Shown here piece by piece: positions 1 through 10,669 of a stretch of 37,472 bases of DNA (positions within the stretch are counted from its first letter, which is position 1; each line of letters starts with the position of its first letter). Source of the DNA: Gamarada debralockiae (Eukaryota > Ascomycota > Leotiomycetes > Helotiales > Hyphodiscaceae). A model generated the notes under the pieces. The model saw only the letters and a program-made list of their open reading frames with translations. It did not search any database and had not been told where the DNA came from. A program made the position numbers and the translations under genes. The stretch spans positions 1 to 37,472 of the forward strand of contig NXFV01001718.1 in assembly GCA_002803225.1 (NCBI GenBank), written 5' to 3'.

Positions 1-902
1 CTCTGCGAGCTCCTCCCATCGTCACCACCCCCTTTCAGGACTGTTCACGCTTTGCTCTTATCGTTTCGCCTCATTCAGCGTTTTTCTCAAGCTACACTTT
101 CTAAGCAGCATTGCGCCTCTCCGCACAAGCCGGACAGCCGTCGTGCAACCAACTCGACCCCGTGTCAAGTCTTGGAGCCCGAAAGGTCCAACAATGTAGC
201 TCTGTCTTTGGCAGGCACGAATGCGATTTGGTCGATCGACATCGCTATACCCTGAGCCCTGATCAGTCACTACATATAATGTCCCGGAGGAGGAAGCGTA
301 CCGAAAGGAGAGCAACCCAGCATTTGAGACGCCTAGCTTCTCCAGCAGCATGGCACTCAGGATAGGCTGCTACTACATTTTGGCCACTCCTTCCTCCGAA
401 GTTATCATCTTCACAGGCCATCTCCTTCCCAACAACCTCAAAGCGACGAAGTTCGAACGCCGATGTCTTCTAAGAGACAAATACTCTGCGAGTGTGAGCG
501 AACATGCTGCTCTTGCATTATTGTAGCGACGAAGCTTAAACAAAACCCCCTTCACTTCAAAGACGCAGAAACTTTCCAATAAAGATTACCAATGAGGCAG
601 ATGGCTCCGCTCTAGTAAGGACAAGGGTTGACACCAACTCGTTTGCAACGCTTAGGTACTTCGCGATACTGAGTGCAATTCCGCAGACGTGAGCGACTGT
701 CGAGGGATGATAACCAGTCCTTGCGATATTCCGGTTAACCTGTGCTTCGCCAGGGTTGCCTAGAGATAATAGTTGAATCTATCAAGTTCGTCTATTAGTA
801 CTTACCTAGGTAGATGCAACACTTGCGCCCAAGCCCTTCATGAGAGTCATATTTGGTTTATACAAGTACAATACCTTTGCGCAGATGCACAACCTCTACA
901 TC
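1..902. other. Intergenic, no gene recognised
   Basis: Only short overlapping reading frames occur here on both strands, with no recognisable domain, no convincing spliced gene and no tRNA A/B-box pair. The right part should hold the 3' untranslated region of the rhomboid gene, which ends at 903 on the minus strand. The left part may belong to a neighbour outside the window. Confidence 0.5.
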
Positions 903-2564
903 CTATAACCTCCCTTCCCGAATTCTATCCACAAACCCCAAATTCTTCCTTCTCTCCTCCTCGATTGCCTTCCTCCTCCTCACTTTAATCTTCAACAACT
1001 CGGCTGCCCCAATACCAGCCGCATACCCTCCCAAATGCGCCCAATGATCCAGGGTAACAGGCGTTTTGTTCCACTTCGTAAGACAGAATATATCCATGCC
1101 TATCAGCAAAGCCAAGAAAGCAATCGATGGAATACCTGGCCAAGAGTCTGGAGGAAAGACACCTAGGAGCTTCACAGACTCGTTGCTGTTCAGCCATAGG
1201 TATGTGGCTATGATGCCCGCAAGAGCCCCAGAAGCTCCAAGAGATGAGGACACGAAGTTGCCCTTGATGACCCATGAGGCGAGAGATGCGAAGCTCCCAA
1301 GTGCACCACACGCCAAGTAGATAGCGAGGAAGTTGCCCCTGCCGACTTCGTCATGGAGACGCGTGCCAACGAAGTACAAGACTGCCATGTTGACGGTAAA
1401 ATGAGAGAAGCTCTGGTGGGAGAAGATATTGCCTATCAAGCTTAGAGGATATGGGTATCCAGGGGTAGTCATGAAGTATTTATTCAGTATCCGGAACGCG
1501 GGCGGGTGGTGCCAGAGTCCGAAAATCGCAAGATTGATCAGGAAAATGCCAATGAATGTTGCGCCCGCTGGTGGAATTTCTGGCATCAGTCGCCCAGATC
1601 TCTTGGGCGGCCTGTAGACTTGCGAAAAGATAATACAGCCTAGCACGACACCCACTACGAGGAGGCCTGAAGGCCAGAGTCGTCGGAACATGCTCATCTC
1701 TGGAGGCGTGTTTGGTAAGACCTTGGCTCGTTCGAGGTAGTATTTGAGTCTTGGGTTCTCGCCCGGACGTCGCAGCTCTACCCTCGATCTAGGTGTGCTA
1801 ACTTCCAGAGGTCCAGTATTTTGTCGAATCTCATCCGCCTGAGCTTTTTGCGCTTGTTCCCGCTCGTCCAGCTCTTTCTCCTTCTGTTCCCTAACAGCAT
1901 CAAGCACACTCCTGCCATACACGTCCTTCTTTTCTCTAGGCACCGAATTAGGCTTATAAAGACCTAATCTTTCACTGTCCGCAACAATCTCTGCCTCCAT
2001 CACAGCTAGTTCTTTCTCTGCTTGCAGGCCGGCAGAACGTATCTCGTCTACGGGGACATTCTTCCTTAGCCATGCTAACCCAATCTGCCGCGCTCGTTCC
2101 TCATATACATTCAGACTGCCTAGAGCATCTGGATCTGCTAATGTCCCTGCCACTCGACGGCCGTGAAGGACAGAGAGAAGTCGATTCGCTGAGTTGGCAT
2201 CTATGCCTTTTCCAAAGATAGCTAAGACATCCTCTTTCCCTAGAGGCTCGGCGCTGAAAGGGAGACCTTGGTCATCGCGGTAGCTTTGCGGTAGCTCCTC
2301 GTATTTTGTTATTATCCGCCTCGAAGTAAATGTCCTGATTTTAAGCCTAAATCTTGTCCGTTGACTCGGCGCTCCCGGTATCCTGCTAAATGGCGGTGTC
2401 TCTAAGCTCTCTATACCGCTCCGTCGAGGTCCGAATGTCGAATAAGAACAAATTGATCTCTGTGCAAGGCGCGCAGCGAGGGAATCGACTTTATGGCATG
2501 TCGAGAGGAGCATCCGGGGCTGTATACACGAAAGCCGTGAAGCTGCTGGCCAAAGGCTATTCAT
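903..2564 (-). CDS. pcp1: Mitochondrial rhomboid protease (Pcp1/PARL type)
   Basis: A single exon of 553 codons encodes an intramembrane serine protease of the inner mitochondrial membrane. In yeast the orthologue cleaves Mgm1 and Ccp1 and so controls membrane fusion and peroxidase maturation. The N-terminus is rich in Arg and Ser and lacks acidic residues, as in a mitochondrial presequence. A long charged linker follows (about residues 60-285), then a C-terminal block of hydrophobic segments (about 290-530). The catalytic pair is visible: GASGAL with Ser at about 445, and WAHLGG with His at about 510. The SHFTVN segment matches the rhomboid His/Asn motif. The length and the late catalytic domain fit fungal Pcp1 better than secretory-pathway Rbd2. 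It is transcribed divergently from the Tma17-like gene across 301 bp. The symbol is by family; I am sure of the rhomboid call and fairly sure of the mitochondrial location. Confidence 0.9.
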   Translation of the reverse strand: MNSLWPAASRLSCIQPRMLLSTCHKVDSLAARLAQRSICSYSTFGPRRSGIESLETPPFSRIPGAPSQRTRFRLKIRTFTSRRIITKYEELPQSYRDDQGLPFSAEPLGKEDVLAIFGKGIDANSANRLLSVLHGRRVAGTLADPDALGSLNVYEERARQIGLAWLRKNVPVDEIRSAGLQAEKELAVMEAEIVADSERLGLYKPNSVPREKKDVYGRSVLDAVREQKEKELDEREQAQKAQADEIRQNTGPLEVSTPRSRVELRRPGENPRLKYYLERAKVLPNTPPEMSMFRRLWPSGLLVVGVVLGCIIFSQVYRPPKRSGRLMPEIPPAGATFIGIFLINLAIFGLWHHPPAFRILNKYFMTTPGYPYPLSLIGNIFSHQSFSHFTVNMAVLYFVGTRLHDEVGRGNFLAIYLACGALGSFASLASWVIKGNFVSSSLGASGALAGIIATYLWLNSNESVKLLGVFPPDSWPGIPSIAFLALLIGMDIFCLTKWNKTPVTLDHWAHLGGYAAGIGAAELLKIKVRRRKAIEEERRKNLGFVDRIREGRL

Positions 2565-2865
2565 CTTCCCCTCCTCCTATCGTAACATGTTAAGAACTGA
2601 ACCACACCAAGCTCCGAGCTGTCCGAATGAAAGCGGCGAACCTAGGAAAGTCGTTGTGTTGATGCAGTCTTTTGATGATGATCAACTTTCACGAACTTTT
2701 TTCCGCTCCAAGAAGCACGGACTCATTCCGCGTGAAAGCGCGTCCACTTGCTGCCTCCAACATCAAGAAGTCTTTAAATTTCAACAGCTTGCCAAATCCA
2801 CGAAAGCACAAACTATAACTCCCGGAACGCTCTCTTAACAAATCGGAACACCGAAATAACCCGAA
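2565..2865. promoter_or_regulatory. Divergent promoter region, rhomboid / Tma17-like
   Basis: This gap of about 300 bp between two divergent start codons must hold both 5' regions. I see no clear TATA box and no exact copy of the yeast proteasome element GGTGGCAAA on either strand. The paired orientation itself is the only firm observation. Confidence 0.45.
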
Positions 2866-3480
2866 ATGTCGAACGAAGCAACGCCCATCTCCCCCGCCCG
2901 CTTCGCCTTAGCCCTGAAAGACCTACCCCTCAGCACCCTCCACCTCAAAGCCGCCGAGTTGCGCAACTCAATAGCCCACCTCGACTACTCCAACGAACAA
3001 CTAAAGCCCTTCGCAGACGGCACGGAAGGAGATAATGGACCAGATCAAGACTGCGTGGATGCAATAAAGGAGAACGAGGTTGTGATACAGAGGATGTTGG
3101 AGCGGATAGCGCTGTTGAAGGAAGAGGTTGAGGGAAGGGGAAACAGTTGGTTGGAGTTTCAGAGTGCGGAGGAGCTGGAGGAGAGGAGGGAGGAGAGAGA
3201 GGGAGAGGGTTTGGCTAATGGTACGGGCAATGCGGAGACGAGCGGGGTGGAAGAGGAGGAAGGAAGGAGTGAGGCGTGGAGGGATGGTACGTTCCAGACG
3301 GGTAGGATTGTGAATGGGGAGGTGAGGATGGATGGGAGTGCTGGAGTGAATGGCACGAACGGTACGAATGCGAATGGTACGGGTGGGAGGTTAGATGATG
3401 AGGCGTTACGGACCGCGATGGAGGAGAGGATGGGGACTTTGGCGGAAGAGGGTGATGACGAGGAAGGCATGCACTTATAG
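2866..3480 (+). CDS. tma17: Tma17/Adc17-like proteasome assembly chaperone
   Basis: A single exon of 204 codons; the ATG lies in a good context (cgaaATGtcg). The N-terminal third resembles yeast Tma17 (Adc17), a stress-induced chaperone that helps pair Rpt3 and Rpt6 during assembly of the proteasome base. The shared features are a helix with LRNSIAHL (about residues 32-39), a SNEQL turn, then a second helix with IKENEVVIQRM and a following ERI (about 69-84). Together these could form a helical hairpin. The remainder is low complexity: an acidic EE/RE run (about 105-118) and repeated NGT triplets (about 165-173), ending in a DDEEG tail. This tail is longer than in yeast, whose protein is about 150 residues. 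The assignment rests on a remembered family pattern, so it is a probable orthologue and not proven. The antisense 138-codon frame over this gene is a shadow. Confidence 0.6.
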   Translation: MSNEATPISPARFALALKDLPLSTLHLKAAELRNSIAHLDYSNEQLKPFADGTEGDNGPDQDCVDAIKENEVVIQRMLERIALLKEEVEGRGNSWLEFQSAEELEERREEREGEGLANGTGNAETSGVEEEEGRSEAWRDGTFQTGRIVNGEVRMDGSAGVNGTNGTNANGTGGRLDDEALRTAMEERMGTLAEEGDDEEGMHL

Positions 3481-3934
3481 AAGACTCCGGGAAGGTCAGT
3501 CAAAAATCTAGTCGGGTGTTGGCGTTCAACAAATACCATTGGGTTGGGAAGAATTGGAGTTTGTATGGCCATCATGTAGAACTGAAAAAGTCACTCAGAA
3601 GTATCGCTGCAAGGCATCATTGAATTGCTTTCAAAGTACAATCGTTGTATCTCTTTCGTATCCTGAGAACTCTATCTCTTCTCTGTTCCAAACCCAATTT
3701 TGTTCAAGAAGCGGAAGAAACCAAGATGCCGATGCGTCTAAAAGCCAACATGTGCACCCAAAACGAACCACCTGCACTCTGTGAGGCACTGTACACAAAC
3801 GCCAAACCCCATGCATGCCTTAGACCATAACCCATAAGAATAGAACGCTATAACGAACGATATCAAAGACCAAGGAAATGTATAAAGATCTGACGCTGGA
3901 GCCCTTTCAAATTTTAAGGATCCACCTCTGCCTT
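3481..3934. other. Convergent 3' intergenic region
   Basis: The 3' ends of the Tma17-like gene and of the minus-strand gene at 3935 face each other here. Short frames are present, but nothing is recognisable or conserved-looking. It probably contains both 3' untranslated regions. Confidence 0.5.
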
Positions 3935-5269
3935 TCATACCTCTTCACTGCTAGGTTCCATATTCTTCATAGTTGCTGGCGGCGGAAATTTGAAGGCTGA
4001 TGCACCGGGAAATTTCGAATCCACGCTTGGAATCGACGCAGGCATAGCATTGACACTGGGCGAGAGACGGCTCAGAGGATTGGAGGGTGATGGTGCTCGC
4101 GAGTTGACAGCGCTGTTTGACGATGGGTGGGGAAGCTCCTGTAGGGCTGAATGACCCCTCCTAGAAGACACTGCTGGAACGACGTTCGACGAGCTGATAA
4201 TTGTCGTAAGAAGTGGGGTAGCTGGTTTGTCGCCCATTTCCGCTCGTCCGGATGGAATTGGGATATGTACGGCTTTATCTTTAGAACTTGTCCCATCCGT
4301 CGAGACAGAAATAGGGGGCGGTTTCCGTTTCCGTCTGATACCTCCCTCCGAAGACCCAGAGGATTCCAAAGATTGACTTCTACTTCTCTCGTGACGTTGC
4401 CCTCTTGGCCAATTTGATGATGGTATTTTAGACCCCGAGTCAGGCCGCGATGGCATCGTCTCCCCCCGCTGTAATTTTGCGTCCACTAGCCTTCCAGTCA
4501 CCTGCCGACTGAGAGGAGTTACATCGCCCCCTTTCCTGCTGCTACCATTGCTCGCAGCGCGATTCCTGTTGACTCTTTCCTTGCCTTCCATCACCTTTGC
4601 CGGTGGAGGAGGCTGAAGCATCCATCTTGTCTCGTCTCGACTTGCTGGCTGAGTACTGACAACAGGAGGGTGCAAATCATTGACTGGTGGATTCTTCGCC
4701 AGGTAATAAGTTCTAGGATTCTCTTCTTCCACGGGACCGCTACCGCCCCTGCTCAACCTGCTTTCTATAAGTCGTCCCGCAGTTGAGCCAGCTTTCGCAA
4801 TAGCATCCATGATCCTTTGTCCCGTTCCATGTGTATCGTGACCCCAAAGCGCCTCATCCTCTCTTTGATATCGCTTCAGATTCCAACCCTCTCCAGATAG
4901 CCTTGACCCTTCCGTAACTGCTGTAGGACTGCTTCCTGCATCCGTAGTACTTATAGCACCGCTACTAGCATAACTGCTCCCCTGACCCGCAGTGTTCAAA
5001 GCCCTTTGGCTTGCGTTCTTGCTCTCGGTTTTGTCTCCCTTCTTCTTCGGTGGACCAGGACCCATCATTATCTCCTCAGTCCAGTAAGGGTTCGTGGAGA
5101 ACGGCGAAGGGTGCCGATACAGCCCCGGCTGCTCCGTCTCCAACTCATGCTTCTCTGCTCGCTCGCGCTTCGCCCGTATCTTCGCTTTGCGTCTGTGGTT
5201 GATCTTCGCGCATGTGCTGCAAGAAAGGACGTAGAAAGCGACGGATTGGAGTGCGACATCAAGCGACAT
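3935..5269 (-). CDS. Conserved fungal protein of unknown function
   Basis: A single exon of 444 codons. I recognise no named domain. The first 20 residues (MSLDVALQSVAFYVLSCSTC) are fairly hydrophobic with two Cys, followed by a strongly basic stretch (about 22-40, NHRRKAKIRAKRERAEK). That could be a short membrane anchor or a basic targeting helix. Next comes a conserved-looking segment, NPYWTEEIMMGPGPPKKK (about 60-77), and the segments WNLKRYQREDEALWG and IMDAIAKAGSTAGRLIESRLSRG (about 128-175). The C-terminal half is Ser/Pro/Arg-rich and probably disordered, with many possible phosphorylation sites. The aromatic and acidic motifs near the N-terminus look like the only constrained part. 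I infer a Pezizomycotina-specific family; the function is unknown. Confidence 0.75.
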   Translation of the reverse strand: MSLDVALQSVAFYVLSCSTCAKINHRRKAKIRAKRERAEKHELETEQPGLYRHPSPFSTNPYWTEEIMMGPGPPKKKGDKTESKNASQRALNTAGQGSSYASSGAISTTDAGSSPTAVTEGSRLSGEGWNLKRYQREDEALWGHDTHGTGQRIMDAIAKAGSTAGRLIESRLSRGGSGPVEEENPRTYYLAKNPPVNDLHPPVVSTQPASRDETRWMLQPPPPAKVMEGKERVNRNRAASNGSSRKGGDVTPLSRQVTGRLVDAKLQRGETMPSRPDSGSKIPSSNWPRGQRHERSRSQSLESSGSSEGGIRRKRKPPPISVSTDGTSSKDKAVHIPIPSGRAEMGDKPATPLLTTIISSSNVVPAVSSRRGHSALQELPHPSSNSAVNSRAPSPSNPLSRLSPSVNAMPASIPSVDSKFPGASAFKFPPPATMKNMEPSSEEV

Positions 5270-6989
5270 CTTCTTTGTGGATAGGGCCTGAGAAGAAAGA
5301 AGAAATGAGTCGTGTGGTCGAGAGACGTTCGAGGTTATGAATGCATGAAGGATGGCAGGCGGTGAGTCGAATCTTAATGTCTGCCGTTGAAAGCGTTTCG
5401 GGAGGCGATCACGATCTTCAATTGGAAGATGCTTGCATCAATTGCGCCTTATTGCTACGTCTGTATTGCCTGCGATCGCATTGGTTCAAGGGCTCGAAGA
5501 CTTGGCTTGGCTGTGCTCGTTTCGTTTGACGGTTTGAGACTTGGGTCTCCAGGTCGCAAATGTTGCTAGGAAACCTGATGTTCCAAAGCCGCTGAGCCTG
5601 CCGCAGATCGATCAATCTCTCGAATGAGAACCGGATTCCAGAAATTCGGGGTCTTTCGTCAATAACCCCTTTGTTCTTTGATGAGGGCTACCGAGGGCTC
5701 CGCTTAGAAGATGGCGACCAGCGCGCACTGTGAAGAGGAGAAAGGGAGAAAGGGCGCTCGGATTGAAAGAAACGCAATTGACTGGCCCTTTGCGAAACCT
5801 GCGGTCGTCGAGAATGGGGGATACTGATTGTATCGATGTGAAATTCTATGTTGACGTCGTGAAGGACAGCGAAAGATCCCCTTTAATCGATAGGCGGCAA
5901 GATGGCGCGGACTTTAATACTGGGCTGTGCATGCATGCAGGATGATCTGGGTATTCGGATGATTGATCACGTACCACGCGAACCATAAATGCCAAAAGTA
6001 GTATTTATGATGCCTTCGAGCTTCCACCGCAGCGATACTTGGAAGCCAAAACTTTTACAGTACTTAGGAATCATCTTGTGTTGTGGTGATTGAGATTGCA
6101 TCCCTGTCGAGGTTTGGAGATCGAACAGCCTAATTGGGATAATTTGAACGCAGCCCACTTTGCACACGGATCCTGCATGTGGGGTTGATTGCTGAACCCT
6201 GAGATGGCAAAGAGAAAGGCTGTCATTTGCCTCAAAAGAAGGCTTCTGTAAGTCTACCACCGTAGAAATGAGAATAAAATTGCTTCATAGGCAGGGTGCG
6301 AATTGAAAAATAACAGAAGAATAACCATATTCTTTAGAAACGGTTCTTTTGTCGATGATTTTTAATGACCAGTGTGTTCGCTGGCAATGAGAGCGTGGGG
6401 TTTCGGTCTCTCGACCAACGCAGTAGCGCGGTAGCCTAGACCACGTAGACTCTTACCTGTTAGCAGTCAGCTGCCCTTTCTATTAACACAATTCATACGT
6501 ATGACATGGCCAGAGTTTTGATTGCAATTTTGTCATTTCGATACGGGCCTCTGCGAGCTCAGCAGCAGTTGCCAGCGGTAAAGTCGTTCTTAATGGTACA
6601 CTGTGTTTTAATGAAAAGATCCCGCAAATGCAGACCTCAGCACTTTTGGTATACCCCATGGTGCAGTGTCAAAGTGAGAAGCTGCCCTTAGACGCCCTGC
6701 CAGTGAAGATCAAAGAAATGTAATGTCGAAGTATACAGTGCAGCTGGTATGCAATATGTCCCCATCCCTTGGTGCCAGTATGCAAAGAAAGACGCATGAA
6801 GCCGCAGCCATGCCGATCAAAATGGTGCAGATAGTGCCGCGATGTACAAAGAGGAAAATCCACGCCGAAATGCACGAGAATGCAATGATGAGAGTAGCCG
6901 TGAAATACTAGCAACCCATCCCGTGAATAACTGTCGAACGCCGAGAAATATTGGTGGATATCAACACGTTCTGTGTCGAACCATCACGT
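5270..6989. other. 1.7-kb intergenic region, nothing recognised
   Basis: Between the start of one minus-strand gene and the stop of the next I find only frames under 100 codons without domains or good splice structures. The left part (about 5270-5700) should be the promoter of the gene ending at 3935. A non-coding RNA or a fast-evolving small gene cannot be excluded. Confidence 0.45.
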
Positions 6990-8255
6990 CTAAGCTACCT
7001 CCCATTCGGAATCTTGGACTTCAGTTGTTCGCTCTACATATCCTCCATCAGGAGTCTGCGAGACTAGCGTCATCTGCCACTTCTGTCCAGCTCCAGTAGG
7101 CGCAACCAAAGGAGGAGGGGCGTAATCGCTGCTTTCATCATTAGATTCTAGCCTAGTGGGCGGTGTGGGTTGTGTCTTCCTCTTGCTGCGCTTCTCCTTG
7201 CCAACGGTCTTCCAACTGTCCGAATCTTCCAGGGCACGACGAACTTGTTCTTCCTCTGAAATGCTTTCAGCTACTTTCTGCCAGTCGCTACCAGCAAGCT
7301 CACTCTCGGACTGAGTTGTCTCTTGAGGGGCCGAGGATTTGGGGGTGAATGTGTCAAGGAAGTCAGCCTTGGCTGCCACAGTAGTGGTGTTGCCGTTTCC
7401 GTTCGTCTCAGTGGTGACGGGAGCAGTCCAAGCGGATGTGGAGGGAGTTTTGCTTGCCATGAATGTACTTCCGTCCTTCGCAGCTCTGCCTTCAGCCTCT
7501 CGTGCAGTGCGTCGCTGCTTCTCGAGCAACACCTTTCTCTCTTTCTCTTGCTCCTCGCGAGCCTGCTTGTTCGCTTCTGCCTTCTTCCGGTTCTGGCGTT
7601 GCTTTTTTGTCTCAGCGACCTCATATGTTGCTGCAGGCTTTGCCTTCTTGGGGACAGCTGGAGTAATTGGGGACGTAACTCGGAGGACAGATGGGCCTGG
7701 AGCTCGTGCCTCCAACATGTCAGAGACATCACCATTGGTAACTGGGGAGGCGATAGTAGTCGCGCTCAGTTCTGGGGAGTTGAGAGACGACCGATCATCA
7801 TCGGCATCCGCACCTGCTGTACCATTGTCGGAGCTTGTCTCAACGACGGCCGGCTTCTCTTGAGCTCTGTTTTGCTTGATTGAACGCTGTCGAGCTCCGT
7901 CCTGCGACTTTGCTGGCATGAGAGTGCCTGCCTTCGCACTTGAGAGCTGTCTTGCAAACTCTTTGTTGTTTATGTCCTCATCATCTCGGTCGACATCATT
8001 GGCCACGATTGTATACTCAGCCTTTGACTTTTGCTGCTCCTTCTGGCTCTTCTCCTGGACCGCACTACCCTGAATGTCATCTTTGCGAACCTTTCTCAAC
8101 TTTTTCGGTTCCTTTTTCTTTTCGGTAGACCTTGCCGTCACTCTCGAAATCGATGCTTGGCGGGCCTGGGCTGGTCTATGGACGTAGACATAGTAAAGCA
8201 ACCCGCCAACGGCAAAGATGGCGGCCCATGAGACCAAAGTGTAGGTCGCAGGCAT
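6990..8255 (-). CDS. Single-span membrane protein, unknown function
   Basis: One exon. I place the start at 8255, where caccATG is a good initiation context. The open frame runs nine codons further upstream to 8282, but that stretch separates the ATG from the membrane segment and looks untranslated. The protein then has 421 residues. Residues about 7-25 form one transmembrane helix with a YYVYVHRP exit, followed by a Lys/Arg-rich cytosolic stretch, as in an N-terminally anchored ER or outer-membrane protein. A charged coiled coil lies near the middle (TKKQRQNRKKAEANKQAREEQ at about 220-240, continuing to about 265). The C-terminus holds WQKVAESISEEEQVRRAL, DSWKTVGK and a final WQMTL... ...DSEWEVA segment. 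The family seems conserved in filamentous ascomycetes, but I cannot name it. Confidence 0.75.
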   Translation of the reverse strand: MPATYTLVSWAAIFAVGGLLYYVYVHRPAQARQASISRVTARSTEKKKEPKKLRKVRKDDIQGSAVQEKSQKEQQKSKAEYTIVANDVDRDDEDINNKEFARQLSSAKAGTLMPAKSQDGARQRSIKQNRAQEKPAVVETSSDNGTAGADADDDRSSLNSPELSATTIASPVTNGDVSDMLEARAPGPSVLRVTSPITPAVPKKAKPAATYEVAETKKQRQNRKKAEANKQAREEQEKERKVLLEKQRRTAREAEGRAAKDGSTFMASKTPSTSAWTAPVTTETNGNGNTTTVAAKADFLDTFTPKSSAPQETTQSESELAGSDWQKVAESISEEEQVRRALEDSDSWKTVGKEKRSKRKTQPTPPTRLESNDESSDYAPPPLVAPTGAGQKWQMTLVSQTPDGGYVERTTEVQDSEWEVA

Positions 8256-9093
8256 GGTGCTACAGATATGGGAATGTAGCACACAGAGCGAAATCGAGAT
8301 CGGAATGGTGGTGTCTTTGACGTTGAGGAAGATCGGATGAATGGTCGACGGTGACGAGTCTTCTGAGAAACGTAATTGAAGGTGTTGATGAAGAAGAGAC
8401 AGGTAGTGCTCGAGTTGGCGCCGGTATTATAGACGAGTGAATGAAATCGAGTAGAGTACGAGTTCGTATTGTAATGCCGTTCAAGTAGGGAAAGAAGGGT
8501 TGAGGTGAGAGAGCGTGAAGTGTAAAAGTTGTACAGGCCTTCGAATCAAAGGCGAGACGTGTCGCTTTGGACCTTCACTAATGGATTGGAGTGGATGGTT
8601 GCGGTTGAACTGGTGGTTGAGTTCGAGTTCAGGCCAACCTAGTACACTTGATCGGATGAATTCCAGGGCAACCATACGAGGGAAGGTAGTACTGTACGAA
8701 ATGGTAAAGGTGGTGTCTTGGTGGTTCGAGTAGCAACCCCTGTTGTTTGGACTCGTAATTGGGGAAGGTAATATGATCGGAAGTCGGCATGTATGCAGCC
8801 CGCAACATAGTTCCACCGGAACCGAGCCGCTTCCCTAAAGAGGGAGAGACTATCTGCCCCGCTTGGTTGCCCATTAAGAATGCTGCAGGAGTTTTATGTC
8901 GCAAATGTGTGTGTACAAGATTGTTAAGAGACAGAGGATAGCAGAAATTGTGTTACGAATACGGCCTACAAAGCCAACTAGAGCATTGTTAGCATAAAGA
9001 GCCTTCATTCTCAGTTCTGTTGTGCTTTCAGCAATTATCTTTACCATCCCATTTACGCAATTACGCTTCGCAGTATTCTGCCCTTTGCCCAAA
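8256..9093. promoter_or_regulatory. Divergent promoter region upstream of nucleoside hydrolase
   Basis: About 840 bp separate two divergent genes: the membrane protein (start 8255, minus) and the nucleoside hydrolase (start 9094, plus). Short frames are present on both strands but none is convincing. No specific element can be named with confidence. Confidence 0.4.
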
Positions 9094-10669
9094 ATGGCAC
9101 CCCTCAACCGTATCATTATCGACACTGATCCCGGTATGAGCTCTTAAAGCCTTTGAATGTTCCTGTGACCCTGTCTAACGAAGCTATAGGAGTGGACGAT
9201 GTACTTGCAATGCTGTTAGCACTAGCAGCGAAGCCAGAAGAAATCGAGATTCTCATGCTTTCAGTAACATATGGAAATGTTGAAGTTCAGAGGTATAGCT
9301 CTCCTGACTGGGATACATGGACCTCGCTGACCTTTCCCAAGCTGTCTACGAAATGTTGTTGCCCTCTTTCATGTTATTGAAAAGGAGTTAGAATGGAGAA
9401 AAGCGCGTGGACAACTCGAGGGTTTTGGAACTATGCTCGCCTCGAAGCCTATCGTGGCTGTTGGAGCTGACCATCCCCTGGAAGACGAACAACTTATGGC
9501 CGATTACTTTCGTATGCACACCTCCAAATGCCAGGCCAATGAGCATAGCTAATTTCCCCATAGATGGCGTTGATGGTTTAGCTGGTGTACATGAATCGGT
9601 ATTTGGATCTCTCTTCCGAATAGCTGCGACGCGCTGACAGAGACAGCATCCCCATCTCTCCCCAGCCGATACCTGGAAGTCCCTGTTCAAGCCTGCTGAA
9701 AATGCCAGCTCTGAAGAAGTGGCTAGCGCTCGAGAGCTTTCTGCACCATCATCTTCGTTCAGAGCTTCTCAAATTGTGGCTCATAAGGAGATCCTACGCC
9801 TGCTTCGAGAAAATCCTCGGGATTCGATCACTATCGTTGCAGTTGGTCCCTTGACCAATTTGGCCTTGGCAGCTGCTGAAGATACGGAAACTTTCTTGAA
9901 AGTCAAGGAAGTCGTCGTCATGGGCGGTGCCATTGATGTCGAAGGAAACATCACACCAGTTGCCGAGTTCAACACCTATGCAGATGCTGTTGCCACAGCC
10001 CGAGTCTTTGCACTGACCTCCCCGAATCCGGCTACTACGATGCCACCTCCACCACCCAAGATATCTGTACTACCTTCATACCCCAAGAAACTTTCTAGAA
10101 CGCTGAACCTAACGCTGTTTCCTCTCGATGTCACAACTCCGCACAAACTCCAGAGATCGCACGTTGAGGCCAAGCTTGGACCTTTGATCAAAGCTGGAAG
10201 TCCGTTAGCAGAATGGACGAATGCATTTGTGCAAAAGACCTATGCCAAGATCGAATCTCTTACCCGCAAGCAAGCGGATCCTGGACTGGAGTTGCATGAT
10301 CCTCTCTGCGTGTGGTACATGTTGACTCGTTCAGCACCATCCTGGATACTTGCTCCAAAGTCCCCGGAAGATATTCGAGTCGAGACTGCCGGACAATGGA
10401 CTAGAGGAATGCACATCGTCGATCGTCGAAACAGAAAGAAAGCCGGCGTTAGTGCCTTGGAGCAGGTCAAGAGTCCTGGTGCGGTTGATATCACGAATCC
10501 GATGGAGATTCTCTCCGTTGAGCAGCACATTGATGTTGAGATTGTTGATGCCCCTGGTGACAACGGTGGATGGCTTGATGTCAATAAGGGCAACAGAATC
10601 AACAGAATTGTTAACACCCCTGGTGAGGACGCGTTTGGCCCCTACCTTCTAGAGCGTGTCTTTGGCTGA
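9094..10669 (+). CDS. Inosine-uridine preferring nucleoside hydrolase
   Basis: Five exons: 9094-9133, 9190-9292, 9342-9511, 9564-9598 and 9647-10669, giving 456 residues. All four introns have GT...AG ends and the phases match. The enzyme hydrolyses the N-glycosidic bond of ribonucleosides to base plus ribose, in purine/pyrimidine salvage. The calcium-binding signature IIIDTDPGVDD spans residues about 7-17 and is split by intron 1 inside the Gly codon. VTYGNVEVQ, VGPLTNLALA, VVVMGGAID and the substrate-site segment VAEFNTYADAVA follow, then DPLCVWYML near the end. Length and motif order fit the fungal IUNH family, which is usually cytosolic. Reading only long frames would miss the N-terminal third, including the signature. 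The nucleobase preference cannot be told from sequence. Confidence 0.92.

Noticed and set aside
3159..3575. 138-codon minus-strand frame over the Tma17-like gene
   Set aside because: It is a Ser/Pro-rich mirror of the Glu/Arg-rich coding strand and has no domain; the plus strand has the conserved helical pattern.
7323..7883. 186- and 174-codon plus-strand frames over the membrane protein gene at 6990-8255
   Set aside because: Both are antisense shadows of a low-complexity Lys/Glu/Ser-rich gene, Ser/Leu/Cys-rich without a coherent domain.
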